In this document: piece by piece, positions 1-12,016 of the stretch
How the letters are laid out: every line of letters starts with the position of its first letter
How positions within the stretch are numbered: the first letter of the stretch is position 1
Source of the DNA: Limanda limanda
Taxonomy: Eukaryota; Chordata; Actinopteri; Pleuronectiformes; Pleuronectidae
DNA: 64,000 nt
Direction: 5' to 3'
Assembly (NCBI RefSeq): GCF_963576545.1
Contig: NC_083637.1
Location: 23,914,507 to 23,978,506, forward strand
The notes under the pieces: model-generated
Seen by the model: only the letters and a program-made list of their open reading frames with translations
Databases searched by the model: none
What the model was told of the DNA's origin: nothing
Position numbers and translations under genes: made by a program

Positions 1-391
1 AGCTCTAGAAGGAGCATTCGGGGAAAAGTAAGAGTCGGGGGCAGATGCACAATGAATGCTCAGTAAATGTCTCGGATATCACCCACAGACGCACCGTACC
101 CTGTTTGTCTGACTTAATTGTGTCTTGGTTAACATTTGAAAAAGGTCTTTGGCCTTGATTTTCACTAAGGAAGACTTTATAACATCTGAAATTCCATTTT
201 CATTGACCCAATCTTCCTGGCTATTTCGTGAAAAAGCGTGTACAGTGCCTCTGTGAAATATACACCCTTACGTCTTACTAACACTTTGTGACACAGAGTT
301 GTCTAAAGCTGCTTTTCCAAATGCACTGAACTCCGGATCATTTCCTTACATCATCCGGAGAGGCTGTATGTAAGAACACAAATGTCCGAGT

Positions 392-468
392 GAGAGGCTC
401 CAGACATTCTCTGGAGATTTTACAAGGCTGCTGGCGGAAGAAACTCCAGAGAATGTCCAGAGCCTCTC
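392..468. repeat. Imperfect inverted repeat (hairpin)
   Basis: Two 25-base arms at 392-416 and 444-468 are reverse complements except for two adjacent mismatches, separated by 27 bases. The arms read GAGAGGCTC..ACATTCTCTGGAG. It lies in what should be an intron of the HAP1/TRAK-type gene. A second short palindrome (CCGGAT..ATCCGG, about 333-358) lies just upstream. Most likely this is the remnant of a short non-autonomous DNA element; I cannot name the family. Confidence 0.6.
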
Positions 469-1141
469 AATACAGCTGGAGATTCTCTAGAGCATTCACC
501 ACGAGCGAGTGGATGTGTTTATGACGTTTCTAACAAACGACAGATGCAAAAATGGAAAAGCAAGAAGAATAAAAATATCTCAGGACGAAAAAGCGGTGCC
601 ACACACATAGACAACACAGAGGAGGATGTTTGGTGATAATGGCAGATGCTGGTGTTGATGTGCTGTCAACAAAAATAAATGATATCCACAGATGAATTAA
701 TGTTACATCCTGCCTCTGCCACCCCTCGCTTGAACACTGCTGAGATGTTTGTGTTTTTGTGAACACAACGGAGCGGAGAATCTCCTGCTGCGTTGTCCAT
801 ATGTGAAAGGGGAAACCGGGAGAAAGTCTGGACCCAATTGTGCAGACATTCTCTGGGGTTCATGTCTGAAAACGGCTGTGCTGTCTCATCTGCTCTTGCT
901 TTGTTTCTACTCCAACACATTCTTGCTTTGCCTAGGTTTTTATCCTAGCAACCACACTAACATCATGTTTATTCATTTCACAGCAGTGATGCCACTAACA
1001 ACAACTGCACTAACTGAAAATATCATCCTGTTTTGTGTCGTGTATGCACTTTGATGTTTGAACAACAACAGACGGCTTGATTTCGAATCTATTGTGCGTT
1101 AAGTTATGTTTGGTTTTTAATTGTTTTATTTCTGTGCGCAG

Positions 1142-1559
1142 CCTTCACTCTTTCGGCCCGCCACCTCGTCGGAACTCTGAGCACGTGAGCACTTCATCTC
1201 CTGCCCACCAGCAGCACTTTGGCCTACGAGGCCGGAGCAGCACCACCATCACCCCCGACACCACTGCAAACATAAGCACCTCATCACTGGGACTCCTGCA
1301 GCTGCTGCAAGAGCGCGGCATCTCAGCCGGTCCTTATCCCCACCACCTCCTGCACAACAGCTACAGGACAGAACCTCCATTCACAGCAAACGACAAGGGT
1401 GGAGGCTTGTCATCGGACAAGGAAGCAGGAAGGACATTTTTCAGCTTGAACCTGGTGGGGAAGCTTCAGAGGCTGGGGCTGCACAGGGTGGCCGCCTGGG
1501 GGATGATGGGCCGCAGTAACAAGGAGAGAGAAGCAGCGAGGCATCCACCAAACGTCTGA
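1142..1559 (+). CDS. hap1: HAP1/TRAK-family protein, last coding exon (partial gene)
   Basis: This is the terminal coding exon of a gene whose 5' part lies before the window. A pyrimidine-rich tract and AG at 1140-1141 form the acceptor; one base completes a split codon and the frame then reads LHSFGPPPRR and runs about 138 codons to TGA at 1557-1559. The protein is Ser/Thr/Pro-rich with two conserved-looking patches, SLGLLQLLQERGISAG and FSLNLVGKLQRLGLHRV. I associate these with the C-terminal region of the TRAK/HAP1 kinesin-adaptor family (vesicle and mitochondrial trafficking). The stronger argument is position: it is convergent with gastrin next to type I keratins, as HAP1 is in human. 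The HAP1 N-terminal coiled-coil domain is outside the window, so a TRAK paralogue or another gene is possible. The symbol is an inference from synteny. Confidence 0.55.
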
Positions 1560-1731
1560 CCATCACCACTCACTCCTCTTTCATTCACCGCAGTGGCTTT
1601 GAGTGGAGCCATGGGACACTGCTCTGGTGTCTCCAAAACAAGAGGCGCAGAACCCGCTGGAGCCATACTTTGAGTTGTCCGTTGTGTATAGCACTGTTCT
1701 TTTGTATGAAGTCATGTATAGTAGATAAACT

Positions 1732-1766
<35 letters not shown>

Positions 1767-2630
1767 CATCTTCATCTCAGGACAATCACCTGATCACCTG
1801 ACCACCCGTCTGACTGACACTTTTTCTTTTTACACAAAAAAAAAGGAAACATCTTTAAAAAAAAACTTTTTATATTGTATTTTATGAATGTCATATTACA
1901 GTTTCCTGCCACTGTTTAAAAAAAAAAGTCACCGTCTTTTTTTTGTTTGTTTCTGAAGTGAAAAAAGTCAAGTTGTAAGTATAAATTACAACGAGAGAGT
2001 AGATAATTAATTGCACGTCCTTTTTTTTGTAATTAATTAAAACCACAAATCAAGCCAATTCTGGCCCTGAAGATCTTTCAAATGCACTAAATGACACTTT
2101 GGTCTTCCTGTTCATTAGCTGCTACTCTGAAGAAAGCATGTTGTATATAAGATTGTCAAATGGCATTAAATGAATCCAGAAGCACTGCGATGACTTCTGC
2201 TCCACGCTGGGGGGCCGGCGGCGATGACGCTGACTGAACTGAGTGTCGATCAATGTCGGATCAACTTCTCCCACCGCAGTTCATCGCCTGTTTTCACACA
2301 GCACACATGTCGTCATCAAAGGTTACTCTGGACGTAACGTGTATCTTGAGCCAAACCTCAGCAAAAAATAAATGAAAACAAGCAAATCAGGTCTGCCAAT
2401 GCTGCAATAAAAACAGCCAGTGAGTGTTCTAAAAGCAATATGTGTATTGACTGATTGTATTGACTGAAAAATCCTGCTTGTACAAAGCTGCTGTATTTCA
2501 TGTTATCAGGAACTTTTGAAACTGCTGGGATGTAAATGAAATCAAAAATCCTGCGGGTTGTTCAAAGTGAATTCTCCGTGGTGTTCAGGGAAATGTTCTC
2601 TAACAGAAATACCAGTAGAATAAAGTTATC
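1560..2630 (+). other. Probable 3' UTR of the HAP1/TRAK-type gene
   Basis: AT-rich sequence with several homopolymer A and T runs follows the stop codon. Candidate polyadenylation signals are ATTAAA near 2165, AATAAA near 2405 and AATAAA near 2620. Nothing coding is visible. A GT microsatellite lies at 1733-1764. The true 3' end cannot be chosen from sequence alone. Confidence 0.4.
1733..1764. repeat. (GT)n microsatellite
   Basis: About 16 GT units inside the presumed 3' UTR. Confidence 0.9.
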
Positions 2631-2912
2631 AATTCTAATGTAAACACCATGGTTCAATGACCTGCAGGTAAAAGGCATAGGATACATGTGGATGCAAAAG
2701 GGAATGAATCAAACACGGGTTTTTATAATTTGTGTTCATCAACCAAACCACTGTTTCTCTGCTGTATAGTCTCTGTTGTTAGCATCACGTGTGTGTGTGT
2801 GTAAAGTGAACCTCCTGTGAATAAAACTGCATTTTCATCAAGTACAGTTCCACATGTCTCCGTGTTTCCTCTTGAATCAAAAGATAAACACTGTATGACT
2901 TCTGCCAAAAAG

Positions 2913-2918
2913 TTTATT
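2913..2918 (-). terminator. Gastrin polyadenylation signal
   Basis: AATAAA on the minus strand, about 95 bases after the gastrin stop codon, in a compact 3' UTR. It faces the 3' end of the HAP1/TRAK-type gene. Confidence 0.65.
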
Positions 2919-3010
2919 TTTAAAGTAGCAGGGACAGTTAAACATTTCCTGTTGAAACATAAAGTATGAACACAAAGCAGGGGAAGCTCTGAGGTCGTCA
3001 CCGTGGCGTC

Positions 3011-3443
3011 TCACTCTGCGTCCCGCCGTCCGAAGTCCACCCAGCCCTGGTAGTCTCGATCCGGCATGCACTCGGAGTTCATCACCTCTGTGAACAAACC
3101 AGTCCTACGTGAACCACACACACCGATTCAGTTTACACTTCCTCCATCTCGTGTCTCTCTCTGACGGGTAAACCACAACCGCACACCCCACAGCCCACAG
3201 CATACCTGAAATAGCTTTCATTATTTGCTTGGTCATAATCTCCCGTTCGTCCCCAGAGAGGTGTGCCCGTCTCTCCATCCGTGCAGAGCGAGTCTGAGGC
3301 GCCGGCTCCCGTCTGTGGGCCGAGTTCCTCTCCCTCTTGGCCAGGAGCTGCTGGAGCGTGCTGGTCGTCTCAGGTGAGGAGGCCGCGCTGCACACCAGCA
3401 GAGCCACCAGCAGTGCCAACACCAGCATAACTTTCCCTGACAT
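3011..3443 (-). CDS. gast: Preprogastrin (gastrin/CCK family hormone)
   Basis: Two coding exons, complement(3206..3443) and complement(3011..3087), join in phase 1 to give a 104-residue precursor, the usual size for the family. Residues 1-22 are a hydrophobic signal peptide (MSGKVMLVLALLVALLVCSA). A basic linker follows, and the precursor ends DYQGWVDFGRRDAE at residues 91-104. Here Tyr92 sits in an acidic sulfation-type context, WVDF is the active C-terminal core, Gly99 is the amide donor and Arg100-Arg101 the processing site. The secreted amidated peptide would act on CCK/gastrin receptors in gut or brain. Donor TTCAG/GTATG and acceptor TTCACAG are clear. A 5' non-coding exon and TATA box lie just upstream. 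The Tyr-to-Phe spacing is CCK-like. The convergent HAP1-type gene and keratin neighbours support gastrin rather than CCK. Confidence 0.9.
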
Positions 3444-3522
3444 GTCTGTGCATAAAATAAAGACAGACTTTTAGTAGAATTCAACCTTTTTGTAACCATT
3501 TAAAATGAGAACAGCACTGTAC

Positions 3523-3588
3523 CTGTGGAGATGAGACGAGTATGTTCACAACCACGTCCGAGAGATGTGAAGCTTCTGGTGCAGATCT
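3523..3588 (-). other. Gastrin 5' non-coding exon
   Basis: On the minus strand a short leader ends CTCCACAG/GTACAG with the donor just below 3523. The next acceptor (GCACAG) lies two bases before the ATG at 3443, so the first intron interrupts the 5' UTR, as is usual for gastrin/CCK genes. The 5' boundary is inferred from the TATA position. Confidence 0.6.
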
Positions 3589-3610
3589 GCCGATTCTGAG
3601 CCGATCTCAA

Positions 3611-3619
3611 CCTTTTATA
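3611..3619 (-). promoter_or_regulatory. TATA box of gastrin
   Basis: TATAAAAGG on the minus strand, about 90 bases upstream of the end of the leader exon, at the expected distance for a start near 3588. Confidence 0.65.
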
Positions 3620-5585
3620 CCAAAACCTTTGAGGATGAGTGATGTGGCCTTCGAATCCCAGAGTGATAACAGTGTTCACTGATTGATTGGGAGACGGATG
3701 CACTGGGAGGATGTGCGTAAAGGAAACAACGGACCACTACATCTGTGATCCCATTATTGTTCTTTTCACTCACCTGGAAAGGCTCTTTTTGCTCTGCAAA
3801 AGCAATTAAACAGGTCAATGTGTTTACACTAGAAATCCAATACAACTTTAGAGCCTTTTTCAACCAATACTAAGTATCTGGCGTAACTATGCAGCAGCTG
3901 ACTTCCTCACTGTGAGTGCGTGTGAGGCGTGAAACTGGCTTTTCTTGTGTCATCAAATGGCTTTTGGTGATTAGATATATCCATATAATAAGCATCTGTT
4001 GTTATTAACAATTCGCACATATTGGAGTCAATTCATTCTTTCTCATTTCCTTTAGTCATTTCCTTCAGGCTGCAGTTGTTATGGCCAGAGGCCGGAGGTG
4101 TTATGTACACCATATCTCAAGATCACTTTGAGGGAATATCTTCAGATTCGGTTCAAACCTTCCGTTTGATTTAAGGATGACCTGATTACAATTTTGTGGT
4201 CAAAGGTCAAAGTCACTGTGATGTATGCACAGTACTTTTTGTTTTGTCATGCATGTTTGTGTCTCTACCCAAAGAATTTCCTTTCTCCGTTCAGGAAACA
4301 GCAGCAAAATTTGGATAAAAAACAGTGAAAGGTGACAATGAATGGTGACAGTTATTCGTTAACGTTGCCAAATCAAATCTGAAAGTTCCCCCATACCGTG
4401 TGTTTGAGCCTTAAAGAAGACAAATGTCGATATTTTCCAAAGATTATTCTCAATTGTTGCTTCAAATTTAAATGTTGTAGAGTAAAAAAAAATGTTTAAA
4501 TGGTGCAAAACTTCAGAATTGTCTTTATTAGTGGAAGAACATACAACAGATACTCCACTAGTGCACAGCCTGATGGCAATAGAAAAAATTGCAAAAATAT
4601 GGATATTAAAATGGATGTGGAAACATAGATATTATCCACTGTGACATTTTACTGTGACTTGCAGTGTTTGCCCTCTTGATCATGATACCTGAAAGTCTGC
4701 CTTATTATTTAAATTTTGACCAGTTTTCACTTGGACTCAGGATTTTCAGAAAATACAACGGGATCCACTGGGTGATTATCGACTTCATTGCGTCACGTTG
4801 TGCTCTGGATCCCTAAAAGCAACATGTGACCTTTAGTGAAACCCAACAGAGCGTTGTTAACATCAGAGCTGTTTGCAGACTGTATAGATATCCAACAGGT
4901 ATCCCGTCCATTGTGTGTCCTGTGTCCTGACTCCTGTAAAGCAGAAAAATCATGATCAATCAAATCAATCATCGTTTGTCAGCTGGAGTTACTCTGCAGC
5001 AATGGATGATTGACTTGGTTCTTTAAAAATTAAAAAAAATTAAAATAGGAGCAACGCCAGCACAATTAACTGGAAAGAAGGCCCTGAAGGTGTAAGTGTT
5101 AGAAAAAGGGAGTTGACCTCCAGCGAACTCACGCCTGCGGATATAATCACACAGGACACACCTGAACTACAGCAGGAATCCAGACATCATAAGAGGAGAC
5201 ACACAACCGTCTGAAATCTGATAAATGTCCCAGATGCCACGCACATGTCAGACTCACGCTCACACGCCCATGTTATCTGGCTGCGGCAGATGTCCATCCC
5301 TGCTTTTGTTTGTTTTCAGTTCACTTGTGGACTCTCAGCTATGTGCCAACCAAAATAATGCTTTAATAAAAATGCTGCAGGACTTGCACAACTGGTGCAA
5401 GTCCGATGATGAGTTTACTGAGAATACACTAATGCGTGTGGGAGTGTGTCAGTAAAACCTTCGCCTCTGCTGCTCTAGCTGTTTACCTCTGTCTTTTCTC
5501 TGTGTCTTTCAGTTTTTGGTCCCCATCAGATTTAAAATGTGTTCTGGGGGATATTTTATTGAATCCACAATACAACACTCAGACA
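3620..5585. other. Intergenic DNA with dispersed repeat remnants
   Basis: No gene is supported. Around 4088-4260 there is a segment with phrases (GGTCAAAGGTCAAAG, GGATGACCTGATTAC) of a repeat type common in fish; a related motif returns near 7180-7300. The rest is AT-rich with short ORFs that lack splice logic. Confidence 0.5.
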
Positions 5586-6011
5586 TACAGTACCAGTCAA
5601 AAGTTTGGACACGCCTTCTCTTTCAATGGTTTTTCTTTATTTTTCTTTCTTTCTACATTGCAGATTAATATTGAAGACATCACAACTATGAAGGAACACA
5701 TATGGAATTATGTGGTAAACAAAAAAGTGTTAAACAAACCAGAATATGTTTTATATCTTAGATTCTTCAAAGTAGCCACCTTCGGCTCTAATGACAGCTT
5801 TGCTGCTCTTGGCCTTATTTCAACCAGCTTCATGCAGTAGTCACCTGGAATGGTTTTCAATTAACAGGTTTGCCTTGTCAAGAGTTCATTTGTGGAATTT
5901 CTTGCCTTCTTAACGTGTATGAGACCATCAGTTGTGTTGTGCAGAGGCAGGGTTGGTGCACAGCTCTATACAGTGAATAGGCCTATTCGACTACAGTTCC
6001 AATCCATATTA

Positions 6012-7006
6012 TGGCAAGAACAACTCAACTAAGTAAAGAGAAACATAATTTCTTTAATACAGGAAGGTCAGTAAGTCTGGAAAATTTCAAGAACTTTGAA
6101 TGTATCAAGTTCAGATGCAAAAACAGCCTAAAGCTATGAGGAAACTGGCTCTCATGAGGATCGCCCCAGGACCGGAAGACCAAGAGTAACCTCTGCTGTC
6201 AAGGATAAGTTCATTAGAGTTCCCAGCCTCAGAAACCGCAAATTACATAAATGCTTCGCAGAGTTCCAGCAGTGGGTTAGGGTTAGGGTTAGTTCTTGGG
6301 GATGCATGACAATTTGCGTGTATATGTTGGGGGGCGCCATTCTGAAATCTCGCCTAGGGCGCCAACATTGCCAGTGCCGGTCCTCAGCTCAAGTAGCAGA
6401 CACATCTCAACATCAGCTGTCCAGGGGAGACTGCGTGAATCAGGCCTTCATGGTCGAATTCCTCCAAAGAAGCCACTACTGAGGAAGAACAACAAGAAGA
6501 AGAGACTTGCTTGGGCCAAGAAACACTGGGTTTGCACATTAAACCAGTTGAAATCTGTACTTTGGTCTGATGAGTCAAAATTTGAGGTTTTTTTTGTATG
6601 ACGCTGAAAAGGTGAGCGGATGGTCTCTACATGTGTGGTTCCCACCGTGAAGCATGGAGGAGGAGGTGTGATGGTGTGGGGGGGCTTTGCTGGTGATACT
6701 GTTGGTGATTTATTCAAAATTCAAGGCATACTTAACCAGCATGGCTACCAGAGCATTCTGCAGCGAAATGCCATCCCATCTGGTTTATACTTAGTGGGAC
6801 CAGCATTTGTATTTCAACAGGACAATGACCCCAAACACGCCTCCAGGCTATGTAAGGGCTATTTGACCAAGAAGCAGAGTGATGGAGTGCTGCGTCAGAT
6901 GACCTGGCCTCCACAACCACCCGACCTGAACCCAAATGAGATGGTCTGGGATGAGTTGGACCGCAGAGTGTTTTGTTTACCACATAATTCCATATGTGTT
7001 CCTTAA
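6012..7006 (+). pseudogene. Tc1-like transposase pseudogene
   Basis: Recognisable transposase pieces appear in order but in different frames. ARTTQLSKEK marks the N-terminal DNA-binding region near 6015. LLRKNNKKKRLAWAKKH and VLWSDESKFEVF, with the first catalytic Asp of the DDE domain, lie near 6470-6590. VKHGGGGVMVWGGFA with FQQDNDPKHAS, holding the second Asp, lies near 6650-6840, and WPPQPPDLNPNE, with the final catalytic Glu, near 6905-6940. There are internal stops (for example in 6130-6200), frameshifts (around 6600) and an insertion at about 6274-6392. It is inactive by any reading. Confidence 0.85.
6274..6292 (+). repeat. Short interstitial telomere-type repeat
   Basis: Three tandem TTAGGG-type units inside the Tc1 pseudogene, at the left edge of sequence that does not belong to the transposase. 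Confidence 0.75.
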
Positions 7007-7109
7007 TAGTTTGGATGTCTTCAATACTAATCTGCAATGTAGAAAGAAAGAAAAATAAAGAAAAACCATTGAATGAGAAGTTGTTTCCAAACTTTTGACT
7101 GGTAGTGTA

Positions 7110-9036
<1,927 letters not shown>

Positions 9037-9043
9037 TATAAAA
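9037..9043 (+). promoter_or_regulatory. TATA box of keratin A
   Basis: TATAAAA about 90 bases before the start codon, in the usual place for a keratin core promoter. Transcription would start near 9065-9070. Confidence 0.7.
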
Positions 9044-9126
9044 GCCCAGCAGTCTGCACAGAGCCACTACACCAGCCTTCCAGCTCTCCACCAGCCTCCA
9101 CTTGCACCATCCACCTCTCTCTCACC

Positions 9127-9775
9127 ATGGCTTCAGTCCTCGTCGGCAAAAGCAGCAGCTTCAGCTCTCGCAGCATCTCCGGCTCCCGCACCGTCTCCAT
9201 GTCTGGCTCCCGCAGCATCTCTGGCTCCAGCGCCATGAGCCTGAGCGGAGGGATGCAGATGCTCGGAGGCAGACAGACCCGCATGTCCACCGGCAGCGTC
9301 ACCTTGGGCAGCACACCCAGCGTGTACGGAGGGGCAGGGGGTTACGGGACCCGCGTCTCCCAGTCTGCGTTCTCCTTCGGCTCTGGGTCAATGTCTGGGT
9401 ACAACGACTCTGCAGTCATCGGCAATGAGAAGGGGACCATGCAGAACCTCAACGACCGGCTGGCCTCCTACATGGTGAAGGTAAGCCATGAGGATGATGA
9501 GGATGATGGGGATGATATCTACACAGGTTCTTATATGTAAAAAACGCATACACACACGTAACATAACCCTTAACCCTTAACCCTGACCCCCCTTACCCTA
9601 CACACATGTTTTTACTTATTTCTAAGTGGGGACATCCATTGACATTAACTAAATGCCTAACCTGAACCTGACTTTAACCCTAACCCTAAAACCAAGTCTT
9701 TACCCTAAATCAGCCGTCAGAAAAATGTAGGTCCCCCCAAAATGTCCTCACTCTATACACACACACACACCCACA

Positions 9776-9841
<66 letters not shown>

Positions 9842-11945
9842 AATGCAAACACCTTTACTTACATTTCTGAGTATTTGATAGTTAAATCACTTTCATGTAT
9901 TTTAACAGTTAATGTACGTTTTGCCACGTGCTCTTTGTTTGACAGTTATTTGTTCCATTGCAGTTTTTGATATCAAGAACTTTCATATGATGTAAAATAT
10001 AAATAATTGTAAAATGATCTGTGGCTGCACTTACAACAAGCTCCATCTGGACCAGATAATGCATTAATGCAAAAGGCCTACAAGATTACATATGACGATA
10101 CACTACAGAGAGACTTAACTTCTCTTTTCTTTTACTTCACCAAGTTAGATATTATTAGTTGATTATGAAAAGTAAAGGCTAAATGACCAATCACTGATAA
10201 TGACATATAAGTATGTAAAATTATGAATGTACCACGATTCAAGAATAAAAATGCAACAGAAAGTGCATTTCATAAAAGTGATTTAAAAATTTTGTGTTAA
10301 AACAAATTAAGAATATGAAAATTGATATAAATTTTGTATATCAGCTAAAACATTAAAAATGTAGCGCTCGGAGATCAACTGAAAGTGCCACAAAAAACAG
10401 TGTATAACGTCAAACTGTCCCTATACAGACTAAGGAAATAAAGAAATTAAATACATCTGACCTGTGTGGTGCATTCTTGAAACAATGGATTGAGGTTGAG
10501 AATAATTTACCTCCAAGTGTCAGACCTAGGAGTTTCATAAGCAGTCACATGAGGACCGTTTCTGGTTGTGTGTGCAGGTTAAAACCCTGGAATCGGCCAA
10601 CATGAAGCTGGAGATGCAGATCAGAGAGTTCTGTGAGAAGAGAACCTATGTGTCCAGAGATCTTGACGGATACTTTGCCACCATCACTGACCTCCAGGCG
10701 CAGGCACGTCTCACACTCATTTTTTCCTACACACTCCCATGGAACAGCAACCGTTTGTCTACTCTGGGAAAGTGCAGAGTAAATACTGACTTCACTTCAT
10801 TTCCCCTCCTTTAAGGTCATAAGGAGGCGCTTAGAGAATCAAAATATCCTCCTGCAGATTGACAACGCTCGGCTGGCTGCTGAAGACTTTAAAATGAAGT
10901 AGGTTCACATTCCTCTGGGACCTCATTCTAAACTCACATACACCCTCCATTTCATCTGAGTATATGTCAAACAAATCTGAAGAAAGTTTTCTTTGTCTAC
11001 TACATGTAAGCTGTATGTATGGAGAGTTCTATTAACACCTAATGAAACATGACCAAGAGTTGTTTTCGCACTTACTGAGATTTCATTCCCCGATGGCATA
11101 CGGATGTGCGCCACTTCAGGCAAAGATGTGGCAGAGGCTTATCTGGGCTTCTTGTGGCCCTGCGTAAAGTGTTATTTTAATGTGAACCTAAAGTGGGCAA
11201 TATGGCACAAAACTAATTTGGTTCACATGTGATTTTGACGTGGCTTACTTGTGGCATAGATCTGGCAAACAGGACCACCCAGGTGCCATCATTCCAATCT
11301 GAATGTGGGCCAGATGTGCGATGTGGGCCAAAACTGATTTGTTATGTTGGGTAAAACTTGAACAGACTTCTAACTGCACATCCACCCAAAATCTCTCTGT
11401 AGGTACGAGATGGAGCTGAACTTGCGCTCGATGGTGGAGGCCGACTTGTCTCGTTTCCGAGGGATCCGGGACAGCGTGACTCTCAACATCAGCGACCTGG
11501 AGATGCAGATAGAGGGTCTGAGAGAGGAGCTGGTCTACATCAAGAGCAACCACAAGGAGGTGAGAACCCTTCAGTGGATTCAGAGGAATTTACCTGCTGA
11601 GTAATCTCTTGTGGGTTGGGGTTGCAAGTGCAAGGGCGCCATCAGCTGGTGGTTGCAGATATGACTCTCAGGGCAGGAGGACAGAGAAGTGTTAAATGTA
11701 TGCTCTTCTCCACTCTGCAGGAGATGCTTCTGCTGAGGCACCAGCAGAGTGGTAAGGTGAACGTGGAGGTGGACAGCTCAGAATCGGTGGATCTGCAGAA
11801 GACACTGGAGGAAATCAGGGAGTACTACGAGAATATGGTCTTGAAGAACAAGCAGGAAGTTGAGAAGTGGTTCCAAGAAAAGGTGAGATGGGAGGGCTTG
11901 AAAATGTCCATGAAATTTATGGTGGCAACTTTCAAAGTATTTATC

Positions 11946-12016
<71 letters not shown>

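Larger units (their letters stand above)
5588..7107 (+). mobile_element. Tc1/mariner-superfamily transposon, decayed
   Basis: The element begins CAGTACCAGTCAAAAGTTTG and its 3' end is the reverse complement, CACTACCAGTCAAAAGTTTG. It is flanked on both sides by TA (5586-5587, 7108-7109), the Tc1 target duplication. Terminal inverted repeats are about 137 bp (5588-5724 and 6971-7107) with a few differences. At 1520 bp it is close to the usual Tc1 length. It contains a broken transposase and a nested insert, so it cannot be autonomous. Confidence 0.92.

Noticed and set aside
5225..5455. ORF with LQDLHNWCKSDDE resembling a reverse-transcriptase fragment
   Set aside because: Too short and without the RT catalytic motif; similarity may be chance.
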